Shown here: piece after piece, positions 7,709-16,449 of the stretch
Numbering within the stretch: the stretch's first letter is position 1
Layout of the letters: the number at the start of each line of letters is the position of its first letter
DNA from: Azophilus sp963663395
GTDB taxonomy: Bacteria > Pseudomonadota > Gammaproteobacteria > Pseudomonadales > Azotimanducaceae
Assembly: GCA_963663395.1 (NCBI GenBank)
Contig: OY760226.1
Span: forward strand, 5,332,001 to 5,396,000
Direction of reading: 5' to 3'
DNA length: 64,000 nucleotides
Notes under the pieces: generated by a model
What the model was told of the DNA's origin: nothing
The model's input: the letters and a program-made list of their open reading frames with translations, nothing else
Databases searched by the model: none
Position numbers and translations under genes: made by a program

Positions 7709-8442
7709 CAGACCGCCATCCCGTACAAGAGTACGAAGATCATCGGGCTGAGGCTGGCAAAGGCGATGAGCCCGAAACCGTCGATCATCGGGTTGCGCCC
7801 CTTGATGGATTTGGCGAGCCCGACGCCGAGCGCGGTGACCAGGGGAACCGTTATCGTACTGGTGGTCACCCCGCCCGAGTCATAGGCGACGCCGATGATC
7901 TCATCGGGAGCGAAGAGCGTCATGACGGTGACCAGCACGTACCCGCTGATGATCAGCCGATGGATCGGCCAGCCCTTGAGAATCCGCACCACCCCCAGAA
8001 CGATGGCCGCGCCCACCGACACCGCGACCACCATGCGCAGGTTGAAGGCATACTCCGTCCGGGCCGCCGCGTCCGCGGCGATGGCGCCCGCTTCCGCCGC
8101 AACCTCCGCCGCCTCCGCCGCAACGGCGATCAGCGCGGGCTCCGCCACCGTGGTGCCGAAACCCAGGCAGAACGCAAACGCCAGCAGCGCCGTCAGGCTG
8201 CCCTTGTTCGCGAATTCCTGGGCAAGTTCTTCGCCCAGGGGAAACAGCCCGCTCTCCAGGCCCTGCACGAACAGGGTCAACCCGGCGATGACACAGAGCA
8301 GCCCCACCAGCACCCCCCCGAGATTGGGGAACGGCTGCTGCAGCACCACGATCTGAAAAAAGGCGATGACCAGGATGATGGGCGCCAGATCGCGAATCGC
8401 GCCGATCACTCCCCGGACGAATGTCGCCAGCACACCGGTCAC
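7708..8442 (-). CDS. DUF1538 membrane protein (first of a pair)
   Basis: 244 residues, about seven spans, homologous to the next gene: TTVAEPALIAVAAEA and YDSGGVTTSTITVPLVTALG match its partner almost residue for residue, and both end in a GLIAFASLSPMIFVLLYG-type segment. The start codon is GTG at 8442 with no strong ribosome binding site. Gene order DUF1538-DUF1538-PII-like on one strand implies a two-subunit transporter with a cytosolic regulator. Substrate not known from sequence. Confidence 0.75.
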   Translation of the reverse strand: MTGVLATFVRGVIGAIRDLAPIILVIAFFQIVVLQQPFPNLGGVLVGLLCVIAGLTLFVQGLESGLFPLGEELAQEFANKGSLTALLAFAFCLGFGTTVAEPALIAVAAEAAEVAAEAGAIAADAAARTEYAFNLRMVVAVSVGAAIVLGVVRILKGWPIHRLIISGYVLVTVMTLFAPDEIIGVAYDSGGVTTSTITVPLVTALGVGLAKSIKGRNPMIDGFGLIAFASLSPMIFVLLYGMAV

Positions 8443-8548
8443 GGCACGTTTGCCATATTTTGGGGGGCACCCTTTAGGTTCGGCGCGACACTACATTTCC
8501 CGGCGGCAACACTGCTACCGCGGCAAGGCATCTGGCGAACCAGCGAGT

Positions 8549-9931
8549 TCAACTCCTGCCAAAGAACAGGTAGCAGAGCGACGCGATCACCAGCGCGCCG
8601 ATGAAATTCAGCGCCAGCCCTTCCTGTATCATGCGCTTCGCCGTGAACCGGCCGGTACTGAACATGATGACGTTTGGCGCTGTCGCCACCGGCAGCATGA
8701 AGGCGCAGCTCGCGCTCATCGCCGCCGGAATCATCAAGAGACGCGGGTCGATGGCCGCCCCGATCGCGGCCGCCGCCAGAATCGGCATGAGCAGCGACGT
8801 GGTCGCCGTGTTGCTGGTGGCTTCCGTCAGGAACGTAACCGCCAGGCAGATGGCCAGGATGACGGCGAACACCGGCCAGGCGGAGATCATCGACACCCCA
8901 CTGCCGATGGATTCCGACAGCCCCGAAGACTTGAACGCCGCCGCGATGGCGAGCCCGGCGCCGAACAGGATGAGCATGCCCCAGGGGATCTTCGCCGCCG
9001 TTTCCCAGTCGAGCAGCCGCCCGCCCTTGCCGTTCGGCACGATGAACATGGCCACCACCGCCAGAAACGCCACCATGGCATCGTTCGTATAGGGCAGGTC
9101 GAATAGCGCCATCCAGCCGCCCATCGGCTCCACGCGGGTGATCCAGGCCAGCGCCGTCAGGCCAAACACCGTGAGCACCCGTTTCTCCTCGGGCCGCCAG
9201 GCCCCGCTTTCCGGCAATTCCAGCGCGCCCTTGTAGGTAACCGTGCGCGTCAGCCACAGCCCCATGAGCGGCAGAAAAATCAGCACCACCGGCAAGCCCA
9301 GCGCCATCCACTCGCCAAAGCCGATGGTCACCCCGAAGGTTTCCTCGTAGACCCCCCGGAAAATCATGTTCGGCGGCGTCCCGACCGGCGTGCCCACCCC
9401 CCCGATATTGGCCGCATAGGCGATTCCGAGCAGCAGCGCCGGCGCCAGCTTCGGGTCGCGCGCGCGCTCCAGCACCGCAAGCGCCACCGGCAGCAGCATG
9501 AGCGTCGTCGCCGTATTCGAGATCCACATCGACAGCGCCGCCGCCGCAATCATGAAGCCGAACACCACCCGCCGGCTGCTGCCGCTGCCCACCCGGTGCA
9601 GCAGCGCGAGCGCAATACGCCGGTGCGCTCCGCTCCGCTCCATGGCCGTGGACAGTATGAACCCCCCGAGCAGCAGCAATACCACAGGGTGGCCGTAGGC
9701 CTGACCCACCTCCGCCCCGGTCAGCACCCCCGACATCGGCAACAGCGCCAGCGGCACCAGCGACGTCGCCGGAATCGGAATGGGCTCCAGCACCCACCAG
9801 ATCACGCACAGCACGGTCACCCCCAGGGTGACAGCCGCCGCGGGCACAGCGCCCGCCGCCATCATCGCGAACCCCGTGGCGAAAGCCGCCGCGGGGCCGA
9901 TAACCAGGGCCAGGGTCTTGATCCGCATCAT
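8549..9931 (-). CDS. DASS/SLC13-family anion (dicarboxylate or sulfate) symporter
   Basis: 460 residues, about 11-12 spans. The two inverted-repeat signature loops are clear: SNTATTLMLLPVALA in the first half and TEATSNTATTSLLMP in the second, corresponding to the SNT motifs that bind Na+ and the substrate carboxylates in the VcINDY-type fold. NIGGVGTPVGTPPNMIF and MLPVATAPNVIMFSTG are the accompanying hairpin motifs. Expected to use Na+ to import C4-dicarboxylates or a similar anion. It follows the NhaC gene on the same strand by ~90 bases and may share its transcript. Confidence 0.85.
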   Translation of the reverse strand: MMRIKTLALVIGPAAAFATGFAMMAAGAVPAAAVTLGVTVLCVIWWVLEPIPIPATSLVPLALLPMSGVLTGAEVGQAYGHPVVLLLLGGFILSTAMERSGAHRRIALALLHRVGSGSSRRVVFGFMIAAAALSMWISNTATTLMLLPVALAVLERARDPKLAPALLLGIAYAANIGGVGTPVGTPPNMIFRGVYEETFGVTIGFGEWMALGLPVVLIFLPLMGLWLTRTVTYKGALELPESGAWRPEEKRVLTVFGLTALAWITRVEPMGGWMALFDLPYTNDAMVAFLAVVAMFIVPNGKGGRLLDWETAAKIPWGMLILFGAGLAIAAAFKSSGLSESIGSGVSMISAWPVFAVILAICLAVTFLTEATSNTATTSLLMPILAAAAIGAAIDPRLLMIPAAMSASCAFMLPVATAPNVIMFSTGRFTAKRMIQEGLALNFIGALVIASLCYLFFGRS

Positions 9932-10022
9932 CAGCGTGCCGGCGGTTGTTCCAGGAAAGTTTCTGCCCCGGCGCGCCCTCCGGGTCTGGGGCCGGCGTAA
10001 CCGGCTTTGCCAGCGCCCGGCA

Positions 10023-11759
10023 TCAGGCGGTCAGGAAGGCGACGCCCGTCCAGCAGACGGCAGCAAGCCCCGCGGCGATGGAAGCCTGCGGAATCTGCGT
10101 CTTCACGTGATCCATCAGGTCACAGCCGGTGCAGACGGAACTCAACACCGTGGTATCCGAGATGGGCGAACACTGATCGCCGTACACGCTGCCGTCCATG
10201 ACCGCGGCGAAGCAGAGCGTCATGAAGAGTTCCGGATGGGAGAGCCCCTGCCCCGTGGCCACCGCCCAGGCCAGCGGCATCGCCAGCGGAAAGGCAACGG
10301 CATAGGTGCCCCAGCTCGTACCGGTGGAGAACGCGATCACCATGGTCATCAACTGCAGCAGCACCGGTAGTAGGAAATAGGGAATGGCATTGCCGAGCTG
10401 CTCCACCAGGAAGATGCCGCCGCCGGTCTCACGGCTGATGCCGCCGATGGTGATGGCCAGCAGCAGGATCACTGAGCCGATCAGCACGCCCTTGATGCCC
10501 TCGTGGAACCCGCTCATCAGGTCCTTGAGCGCCATGCCCTTGGCCAGCGCCATGCCCGCGGCCAGCAGCAAAGCGCCGCCGAAGGCCCAGTGAACGTTCG
10601 GCGAGCCGAAAGCCAGGAAGGTACCCACCGCGGTAAAGATCAACAGGCCAAGCGGCAGAAAGAACTCCCAGACGTTCGGCGAATAACCCGCCGGCACATC
10701 GCTGCCCTGCAGTTCCTTCGCGGACAATGGCGCCGCGTCCGGCGCATCGAGCGCACCGGTAGAGCGGGCACGGGCCATCGCCTCCCCCAATTGCCGGCCC
10801 AGGAAAAGCGGTTTCTCCACGCTCAGCAGAAACGTGCCGAGCACCGCGAATATCGCGTAGAAGCAGAACGGCACGCTCTGGAAGAAGAAGGCGATGCGAT
10901 CGGATTCCGTGGCGAGGAAACTCACCCCCGAGACGAAGATGAATGCCTGCACGTATCCGGGCCAGGCATTGAATGCGAGCTGCGAGGCGATGGGCGAGGC
11001 CGTGGAGTCGACGATGTAGGCCAACTCCTCGTGACTCACCCGCTCCTTGTCGGCGATGGGCCGCACCGTGGTGCCCACCAGCACCGTGCTGACGGTGCCC
11101 CCCTGGAAGAACACCACGCCAAGCAGCCAGGCCACCATCTTGGCGCTGCGCGGCCCGCGCACGAAGCGCACCGTGACAAACTCCGCGAAGGCCTGGGCCG
11201 CGCCGGTGCGCGACCAGACCCCCATGAGCCCGCCCAGCAGCCACAGGTAGAGCACCAGCACGCTCGCCGACCCGGTGGTCGCCACCGATGGAATAAGCAC
11301 CTCGCCGGTGAGATCGTACTTGCCGAGGATGAGCGCGCCGGAGGCAATGCCGCCGAGCAGCGCGGTGACGGGCTCGCGGGTCAGCCAGCACAGCATGACC
11401 GCGACGAGCGCCGGCAGCAGCGACAGGTAGCCGAAATGGAACTTCGCGGCCATTTGATAGTAGGCAGCGCGCTCCTGCCCGTCGCGAACCTCCACGGCGG
11501 AGACGAATTCCTCCCTGACCGCGGGGGTGCCCACCATGCCGGCCGCGCTGAACGCCTGAAGTACCGATTCGTCGATGGGAACCGCATCGAAGGGAACGGA
11601 CTCCCCCTCCAGCCGGTAGTAGAGGCCGCCGGATTCGTCCATGCGGGCATCGAGGGAGATGCGCTCGACCGTCCACGTTGGCTCTACGTACAGCCCGGCC
11701 AGCCAGGACCCGACCAGCGCCAGGGCGAATAGGACGAATCTGCGCATTCCCGGAGACAT
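10023..11759 (-). CDS. NhaC-family Na+/H+ antiporter-like membrane protein
   Basis: 578 residues. An N-terminal span and a ~100-residue extracytoplasmic segment precede an NhaC-type core of about 11-12 spans. Family-type motifs include GGTVSTVLVGTTVRPIAD, DSTASPIASQLAFNAWPGY, STGTSWGTYAVAFP and GDQCSPISDTTVLSS. The N-terminal extension with a predicted soluble part makes it longer than a typical NhaC. Exchange of Na+ for H+ or an organic co-substrate is the likely function. Its start lies 14 bases from an 89-bp tandem repeat that fills the divergent gap to hemH, so that repeat may hold its promoter. Confidence 0.8.
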   Translation of the reverse strand: MSPGMRRFVLFALALVGSWLAGLYVEPTWTVERISLDARMDESGGLYYRLEGESVPFDAVPIDESVLQAFSAAGMVGTPAVREEFVSAVEVRDGQERAAYYQMAAKFHFGYLSLLPALVAVMLCWLTREPVTALLGGIASGALILGKYDLTGEVLIPSVATTGSASVLVLYLWLLGGLMGVWSRTGAAQAFAEFVTVRFVRGPRSAKMVAWLLGVVFFQGGTVSTVLVGTTVRPIADKERVSHEELAYIVDSTASPIASQLAFNAWPGYVQAFIFVSGVSFLATESDRIAFFFQSVPFCFYAIFAVLGTFLLSVEKPLFLGRQLGEAMARARSTGALDAPDAAPLSAKELQGSDVPAGYSPNVWEFFLPLGLLIFTAVGTFLAFGSPNVHWAFGGALLLAAGMALAKGMALKDLMSGFHEGIKGVLIGSVILLLAITIGGISRETGGGIFLVEQLGNAIPYFLLPVLLQLMTMVIAFSTGTSWGTYAVAFPLAMPLAWAVATGQGLSHPELFMTLCFAAVMDGSVYGDQCSPISDTTVLSSVCTGCDLMDHVKTQIPQASIAAGLAAVCWTGVAFLTA

Positions 11760-11772
11760 GGCTTAGTCTATT

Positions 11773-11950
11773 CCTCGTGTTCGCGGACAAGGTTCACAAA
11801 CGAATCAGTACCCTACCCGGTCGCTGCTTTTCCATCGGGCCAGGACATTGCCACGTTCGTACCTCGTGTTCGCGGACAAGATTCACAAACGAGTCAATAC
11901 CGCACCCGGTCGCTGCTTTTCCGTCGGGCCAGGGTATTGCTACGTTCGTA
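11773..11950. repeat. Tandem pair of an 89-bp repeat in a divergent promoter region
   Basis: Two adjacent 89-bp units, 11773-11861 and 11862-11950, are about 90 percent identical; both begin CCTCGTGTTCGCGGACAAG and end ACGTTCGTA. A third, more diverged unit is at 53080-53168. Here the pair fills most of the 294-bp gap between nhaC (minus) and hemH (plus). No ORF spans it. Confidence 0.9.
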
Positions 11951-12053
11951 CCGCGACCGGAAAGCGGCGCATTGTAGCGGGAATGCCCCTCGCTTGTTTG
12001 GCAGACAGCAGCCGCCGGCGTCGCTAACATCTCCGTGACATTCGGAGGACAGC

Positions 12054-13082
12054 GTGAAACGAGGCATCCTGCTGGTCAACCTGGGCACGCCCGCATCGCC
12101 CGCGAGACGGGACGTGGCGGCCTACCTGAACGAGTTCCTGATGGACGGCCATGTGCTGGACGTTCCGCCCCTGCTGCGCCGCCTGATCGTCTCCCTGCTG
12201 ATCCTGCCGTTTCGCCCGCAAACGAGCGCTCGCGCCTACGCCCGCATCTGGGACGCGGCCGGCAGCGGCACCGGGTCGCCGCTGCTGCATTTCAGCCGGC
12301 TCTGCCGGGACGCCCTGGCCGATGTGCTCGACATGCCCGTGGCACTGGCCATGCGTTACGGCAAACCGGGCATTCAAGAAGCCATGGCGGAACTGGCCGC
12401 GGCCGGCGCCGAAGAGATCCTGCTGCTGCCCCTGTATCCCCAACACGCGGACTCTACCCACACCACCAGCATCGAAGCCGCGAGAGCGGCGCTTCCCCCC
12501 GGCGCGAAACTCCAGGTGGTTCCACCCTTCTTCGACAGCCTGGTGTATCTCGAGTCTCAGGCCGGCGTTATCCGCGACAGCCTTCCCGAACACTGGGACT
12601 ACCTGTTATTCAGCTACCACGGCCTTCCAGAACGCCACGTTCGCAAGGCGGACCCGACCGGCAGTCACTGCCTGCGCCGCGCCGACTGCTGCGAAGTGCA
12701 ATCTCCCGCCCACGCCACCTGTTACCGACACCAGGCCTACCGGACCTCGGCATTGCTGGCCCAGCGATTGCAGATACGCCCGGATCGCTACGGTGTCAGT
12801 TTTCAGTCCCGGCTGGGCCGGGCGCCCTGGCTCACCCCCTATACCGACCGCGAATTACGAACATTGCCCGATCGGGGCATTCGCGACCTCGTGGTAGCCT
12901 GCCCCGCCTTCGTCGCGGACAATCTTGAAACGCTCGAAGAAATCGGCATCTCCGGCAGGAAAACCTTTCTTGCCGCCGGCGGCTCAACATTCACCCTGGC
13001 GCCCTGCCTGAACGCAAACCCCGAATGGATCGCCGCCCTGAAGCAATTCTGCGCCTGGAAACCAGCCAGCGGCTCCCGCTGA
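12054..13082 (+). CDS. hemH: Ferrochelatase (protoporphyrin ferrochelatase)
   Basis: 342 residues. Inserts Fe2+ into protoporphyrin IX, the last step of heme synthesis. The N-terminus GILLVNLGTPASP is typical, the catalytic His lies in FSYHGLPERH, and the late segments SFQSRLGRAPWLTPYTD and CPAFVADNLETLEEIG carry the conserved metal-site Glu region. Several Cys (DCCEVQ, HATCYRH) lie mid-protein. The start is GTG at 12054 with GGAGG six bases before it, a strong site. Divergent from nhaC across the tandem repeat. Confidence 0.95.
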   Translation: MKRGILLVNLGTPASPARRDVAAYLNEFLMDGHVLDVPPLLRRLIVSLLILPFRPQTSARAYARIWDAAGSGTGSPLLHFSRLCRDALADVLDMPVALAMRYGKPGIQEAMAELAAAGAEEILLLPLYPQHADSTHTTSIEAARAALPPGAKLQVVPPFFDSLVYLESQAGVIRDSLPEHWDYLLFSYHGLPERHVRKADPTGSHCLRRADCCEVQSPAHATCYRHQAYRTSALLAQRLQIRPDRYGVSFQSRLGRAPWLTPYTDRELRTLPDRGIRDLVVACPAFVADNLETLEEIGISGRKTFLAAGGSTFTLAPCLNANPEWIAALKQFCAWKPASGSR

Positions 13083-13187
13083 TCGCAGCCCCTACCCAAA
13101 ATACGGGCCGTCGGATGGGCGCCAGCCGGCCGACGGGTTTTGACGCACCTTGGGTTGCCGGACTTTGCAGGCTACACTGCCCGCCCC

Positions 13188-14294
13188 ATGGCGAGCGAAC
13201 TGCACTACCCCTACGCCGAACATCCGGCGCCCGGCACCACCGTGGAGGTGGCCGACGGCGTGCGCTGGCTCACCATGCCGATGCCCGGTTCGCTCAATCA
13301 CATCAACCTCTACCTGCTCGAGGACGGCGGCGGCTGGTGGGTGGTGGACACCGGCCTCGGCAACCCCGAAACCTTCGAGTTGTGGCGCGAACTCTTTCGC
13401 GGCGAAATGGGCGGCCGGCCCGTCAAGGGCGTCGTCTGTACCCACATGCACCCCGACCACGTCGGCCAGGCCGCGGCGATCACCGACGAGTTCCGCTGCC
13501 CCCTCTACATGACCCGCACCGAGTACTACCAGGCCCGCTCCTTCTCGGCCAGCGACGGCAGCCATCACTCCTCCTGGCTCGGCCAGCAGTTCTACCGGCG
13601 CGCCGGCATGTCGAAAGACTACCTCGAAGAACTCTTCGGCATGTGGAAGGGCCGCTCCGGCTTCACGATGAGCATGCCCGGCATGCCCTCGGGCTACCGG
13701 CGCCTCGAACACGGCGACGTACTGCGTGTCGGCCGCTACAACTGGCGGATCATGGTCGGTTCCGGCCACTCGCCGGAGCACGCCTGCCTGTATTGCGATG
13801 CGCTGAAGATAATGATCTCCGGCGACCAGATTCTTCCGGTCATCACCTCCAACGTCAGCGTCTTCCCCAACGAGCCGGAAGCCAATCCGCTGAAGGCCTG
13901 GATGGACTCCCACGACCGCTTTCTCGACACGCCCGACGACACCCTGGTGCTGCCCGCGCACAACCTGCCGTTCAAGGGGGTCCGCCAGCGGCTGCGCGAC
14001 CTGATCGGCCACCACGAGGACCGCATGCTGGCCATCGAGGAGCACTGCGTCGACCCGGCCCTGGCCAAGGACCTGCTGCCCGTTCTGTTCGCCCGCAAAC
14101 TCGACGCCCGTCAGATGATGATGGCGCTCGGCGAAGCCATCGCCCACCTGCACCTGCTCATGCACAGGAACCGCATCGAGCGCAGCCTGCACGAAGACGG
14201 CGTCTACCGCTTCCGGTCCATCGACCCCGATCTGCCGCGCCGCGCACACCCGGACGCCCACGACGCGCCGGACGACGGGCCCATCATGGTCTGA
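13188..14294 (+). CDS. MBL-fold metallo-hydrolase
   Basis: 368 residues from the ATG. The di-metal motif THMHPDH gives H86, H88, D90 and H91; further ligands are in GSGHSPEHACLYC and the Asp of ISGDQILP. After the MBL domain comes a helical C-terminal region (APAHNLPFKGVRQRL, then EDGVYRFRS) like the winged-helix tail of LACTB2-type hydrolases. The substrate is unknown; hydroxyacylglutathione, lactone or ester hydrolysis are all possible. An in-frame TTG at 13140 would add 16 residues but lacks a ribosome site, so the ATG was chosen. The following small membrane gene starts on the stop (TGATG). Confidence 0.8.
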   Translation: MASELHYPYAEHPAPGTTVEVADGVRWLTMPMPGSLNHINLYLLEDGGGWWVVDTGLGNPETFELWRELFRGEMGGRPVKGVVCTHMHPDHVGQAAAITDEFRCPLYMTRTEYYQARSFSASDGSHHSSWLGQQFYRRAGMSKDYLEELFGMWKGRSGFTMSMPGMPSGYRRLEHGDVLRVGRYNWRIMVGSGHSPEHACLYCDALKIMISGDQILPVITSNVSVFPNEPEANPLKAWMDSHDRFLDTPDDTLVLPAHNLPFKGVRQRLRDLIGHHEDRMLAIEEHCVDPALAKDLLPVLFARKLDARQMMMALGEAIAHLHLLMHRNRIERSLHEDGVYRFRSIDPDLPRRAHPDAHDAPDDGPIMV

Positions 14295-14611
14295 TGGCCG
14301 CGTCCGCCTTTCGCCGCCGCGTCGCCGGAGTCATCTACAGAACGTTGCGCTGGGGCCGCGAGCGCCTGCCGCCGGGCGTGCGGACCATCGTCGGCATCCT
14401 GTTCATGATTGGCGGGGTCTTCGGGTTTCTGCCCATACTCGGATTCTGGATGTTTCCCCTCGGTGCCGCTTTCATCGCCCTGGATGTCCCGTTCGCGCGT
14501 CGCCGGCTCGACCGGTGGATGGCGGAACTCCAGCGCCAGAGCGGCAACGCCGTGACGGTGGAGCGGCCGCTGGCAGACAAGGGCGCCGCCGACAGCGACC
14601 GGGGCCGTTGA
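14294..14611 (+). CDS. Small membrane protein, unknown function
   Basis: 105 residues. A basic N-terminus (FRRRVAGVIYRTLRWGRERLPPG) is followed by two close hydrophobic spans (IVGILFMIGGVFGFLPILG and WMFPLGAAFIALDV), then a charged tail (RRRLDRWMAELQRQ). This resembles small PGPGW-type membrane proteins but I do not recognise it firmly. The ATG overlaps the preceding hydrolase stop as TGATG, and the acyl-CoA synthetase starts 33 bases after its stop, so all three are likely cotranscribed. Confidence 0.65.
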   Translation: MAASAFRRRVAGVIYRTLRWGRERLPPGVRTIVGILFMIGGVFGFLPILGFWMFPLGAAFIALDVPFARRRLDRWMAELQRQSGNAVTVERPLADKGAADSDRGR

Positions 14612-14643
14612 GGCTGGAAGGAACGGATCGGGAGAAAACGGGC

Positions 14644-16449
14644 ATGGGACTTCGAGACACTCTGTCGGTGGTGGTCCAGTTGCCGGGCCTCCTGGCGCTG
14701 AAAAAGAAGCTCGAGCCGCGCCCCCTCGAGGAAAGGGACTGTTTCGCCAGGCAGGTGGAACGCAATGCCGACAAGTTTGGCAGCCGCCCGGCCATCCTGT
14801 TCGAGGGGCGCACCGTCACCTGGGCGGAATTCAACGCGCTTGCCAACCGCTACGCCCATTGCCTGAAGGCGCGGGGCATCGGGCGGGGCGATGTTGTGAG
14901 CCTCCTGATGGAGAACCGGATCGAGTTTCTCGCCGCCATGACCGCGCTGAACAAGCTGGGCGCCATCGCCGGTTTGATCAACACCAACCTGCGCGAGCGG
15001 CCGCTGGCGCATTGCATCAACACCACCGGCTCGAAGGCGTGCATTTTCGGCGAGGAGTTGACTGACGCGCTGGCCGGGGTGAAAGCCGAACTACCGCTCG
15101 ACGAAGGCAGCGACTACATCTACGTGCCCGACGCGGGCAGTCCGGCGCCCAACTGGGCGCTCGACCTGGCCGCGGAAAGCGAAGCCGCATCCGCGGAAAA
15201 CCTGCCCGATTCCCGGGAGGCGAAGCTGGGGGACACGGTCGCCTATCTTTTCACCTCCGGTACCACCGGGCTGCCCAAGGCCTCCATCTGGTCCAACCGG
15301 CGCTTCCTCGCCTCGGCGGGCATGTCGCACTTGGCCGGGCTGAAATGCACCGAAAAAGACCGCCTGTACCTGTGCCTGCCGCTCTATCACGGCACCGGCC
15401 TGATCATCGGCGCCGGGGCATGCATCGCTTCTGGCGCTTCCATGTTGCTGCGGCGCCGATTCTCGGCCAGCAACTTCCTGAGCGAAGTGCGCGAACACCG
15501 GACCAACTGCCTGGTGTACGTGGGCGAGCTGTGCCGCTATCTCGCCAACACGCCGGCCCGGTCCGACGATCACGACACTCCGCTGAAGACCATCATCGGC
15601 AACGGCCTGCGCCCGGATGTGTGGATGGATTTCAAGCAGCGGTTCGGCATCCGCCGCATCAGTGAGTTCTACGGTGCGAGCGAAGGCAACGTGGCCTTCG
15701 CCAACCTCCTGAACAGGGACCGCACCGTCGGCATCACAACCGCCGAGATCGCCCTGGTGAAATACGACGCCGATGCCGACGAGATCGTGCGCGACGACCA
15801 GGGCCGGTGCATTCCGGTCGAGGCCGGTGCACCCGGGCTGTTACTGGGCAGGATTACGGAAGAAGCGGTATTCGAGGGTTACACCAGCGCCGAGGCCACC
15901 GAGCAGAAGATTCTGCGTAACGCCCTTGCGGACGGCGACGCCTGGTTCAACACCGGCGACCTGATGTGCGAGGTGGACGTCGGCTACACGGCCGGGTTCC
16001 CCCACTACCAGTTCGTCGACCGCGTGGGCGACACCTTCCGCTGGAAGTCAGAAAACGTCTCCACCACCGAAGTCGGCGAAATCGTCAACGGCCATCCCCA
16101 GGTGCAGATCTGCAACGTCTACGGCGTGGAAGTCCCCAATACCGACGGCCGCGCCGGCATGGCGGCGCTGGTGCTCGAACCCGGGGTGGAGTCGCTAGAC
16201 CTCGAGGATTTCTCGGCCTTCGTCAACCGGGAACTGCCCGCCTACGCGCGGCCCGTCTTCCTGCGCCAGCAGGCAGGCCTGGACGTCACGGGCACCTTCA
16301 AGATGGTCAAGGGCCAGCTCAGAAAGGAGGGCTACGATCCCGAGGCCGTGACCGACCCCCTGTACGTGATGCAGCCCGGTCGCGTCGTCTACGAGCCCCT
16401 CGACGCCGACTTCGCCGCTCAAATCCGGGCAGGCTCAGCTGGTTTCTGA
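14644..16449 (+). CDS. Long-chain acyl-CoA synthetase, FATP/very-long-chain type
   Basis: 601 residues. ANL adenylate-forming enzyme activating a fatty acid with ATP and CoA. The AMP-binding P-loop YLFTSGTTGLPKAS is at about 201-214, FYGASEGN is the A5-type aromatic-Glu motif, and GDTFRWKSENVSTTEVGEI is the hinge/A8 region characteristic of the FATP branch. GRAGMAALV and TGTFKMVKGQLRKEGYDP complete the C-terminal lid. The frame is open upstream, but the ATG at 14644 has GGGAG before it and matches family length. The last 15 bases overlap the convergent luciferase-like gene. Confidence 0.88.
   Translation: MGLRDTLSVVVQLPGLLALKKKLEPRPLEERDCFARQVERNADKFGSRPAILFEGRTVTWAEFNALANRYAHCLKARGIGRGDVVSLLMENRIEFLAAMTALNKLGAIAGLINTNLRERPLAHCINTTGSKACIFGEELTDALAGVKAELPLDEGSDYIYVPDAGSPAPNWALDLAAESEAASAENLPDSREAKLGDTVAYLFTSGTTGLPKASIWSNRRFLASAGMSHLAGLKCTEKDRLYLCLPLYHGTGLIIGAGACIASGASMLLRRRFSASNFLSEVREHRTNCLVYVGELCRYLANTPARSDDHDTPLKTIIGNGLRPDVWMDFKQRFGIRRISEFYGASEGNVAFANLLNRDRTVGITTAEIALVKYDADADEIVRDDQGRCIPVEAGAPGLLLGRITEEAVFEGYTSAEATEQKILRNALADGDAWFNTGDLMCEVDVGYTAGFPHYQFVDRVGDTFRWKSENVSTTEVGEIVNGHPQVQICNVYGVEVPNTDGRAGMAALVLEPGVESLDLEDFSAFVNRELPAYARPVFLRQQAGLDVTGTFKMVKGQLRKEGYDPEAVTDPLYVMQPGRVVYEPLDADFAAQIRAGSAGF

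Noticed and set aside
13025..14611. 528-codon plus-strand open frame overlapping hemH and the MBL hydrolase
   Set aside because: Only its last 105 codons (14294-14611) look like a protein; the rest is a shadow of the MBL gene.
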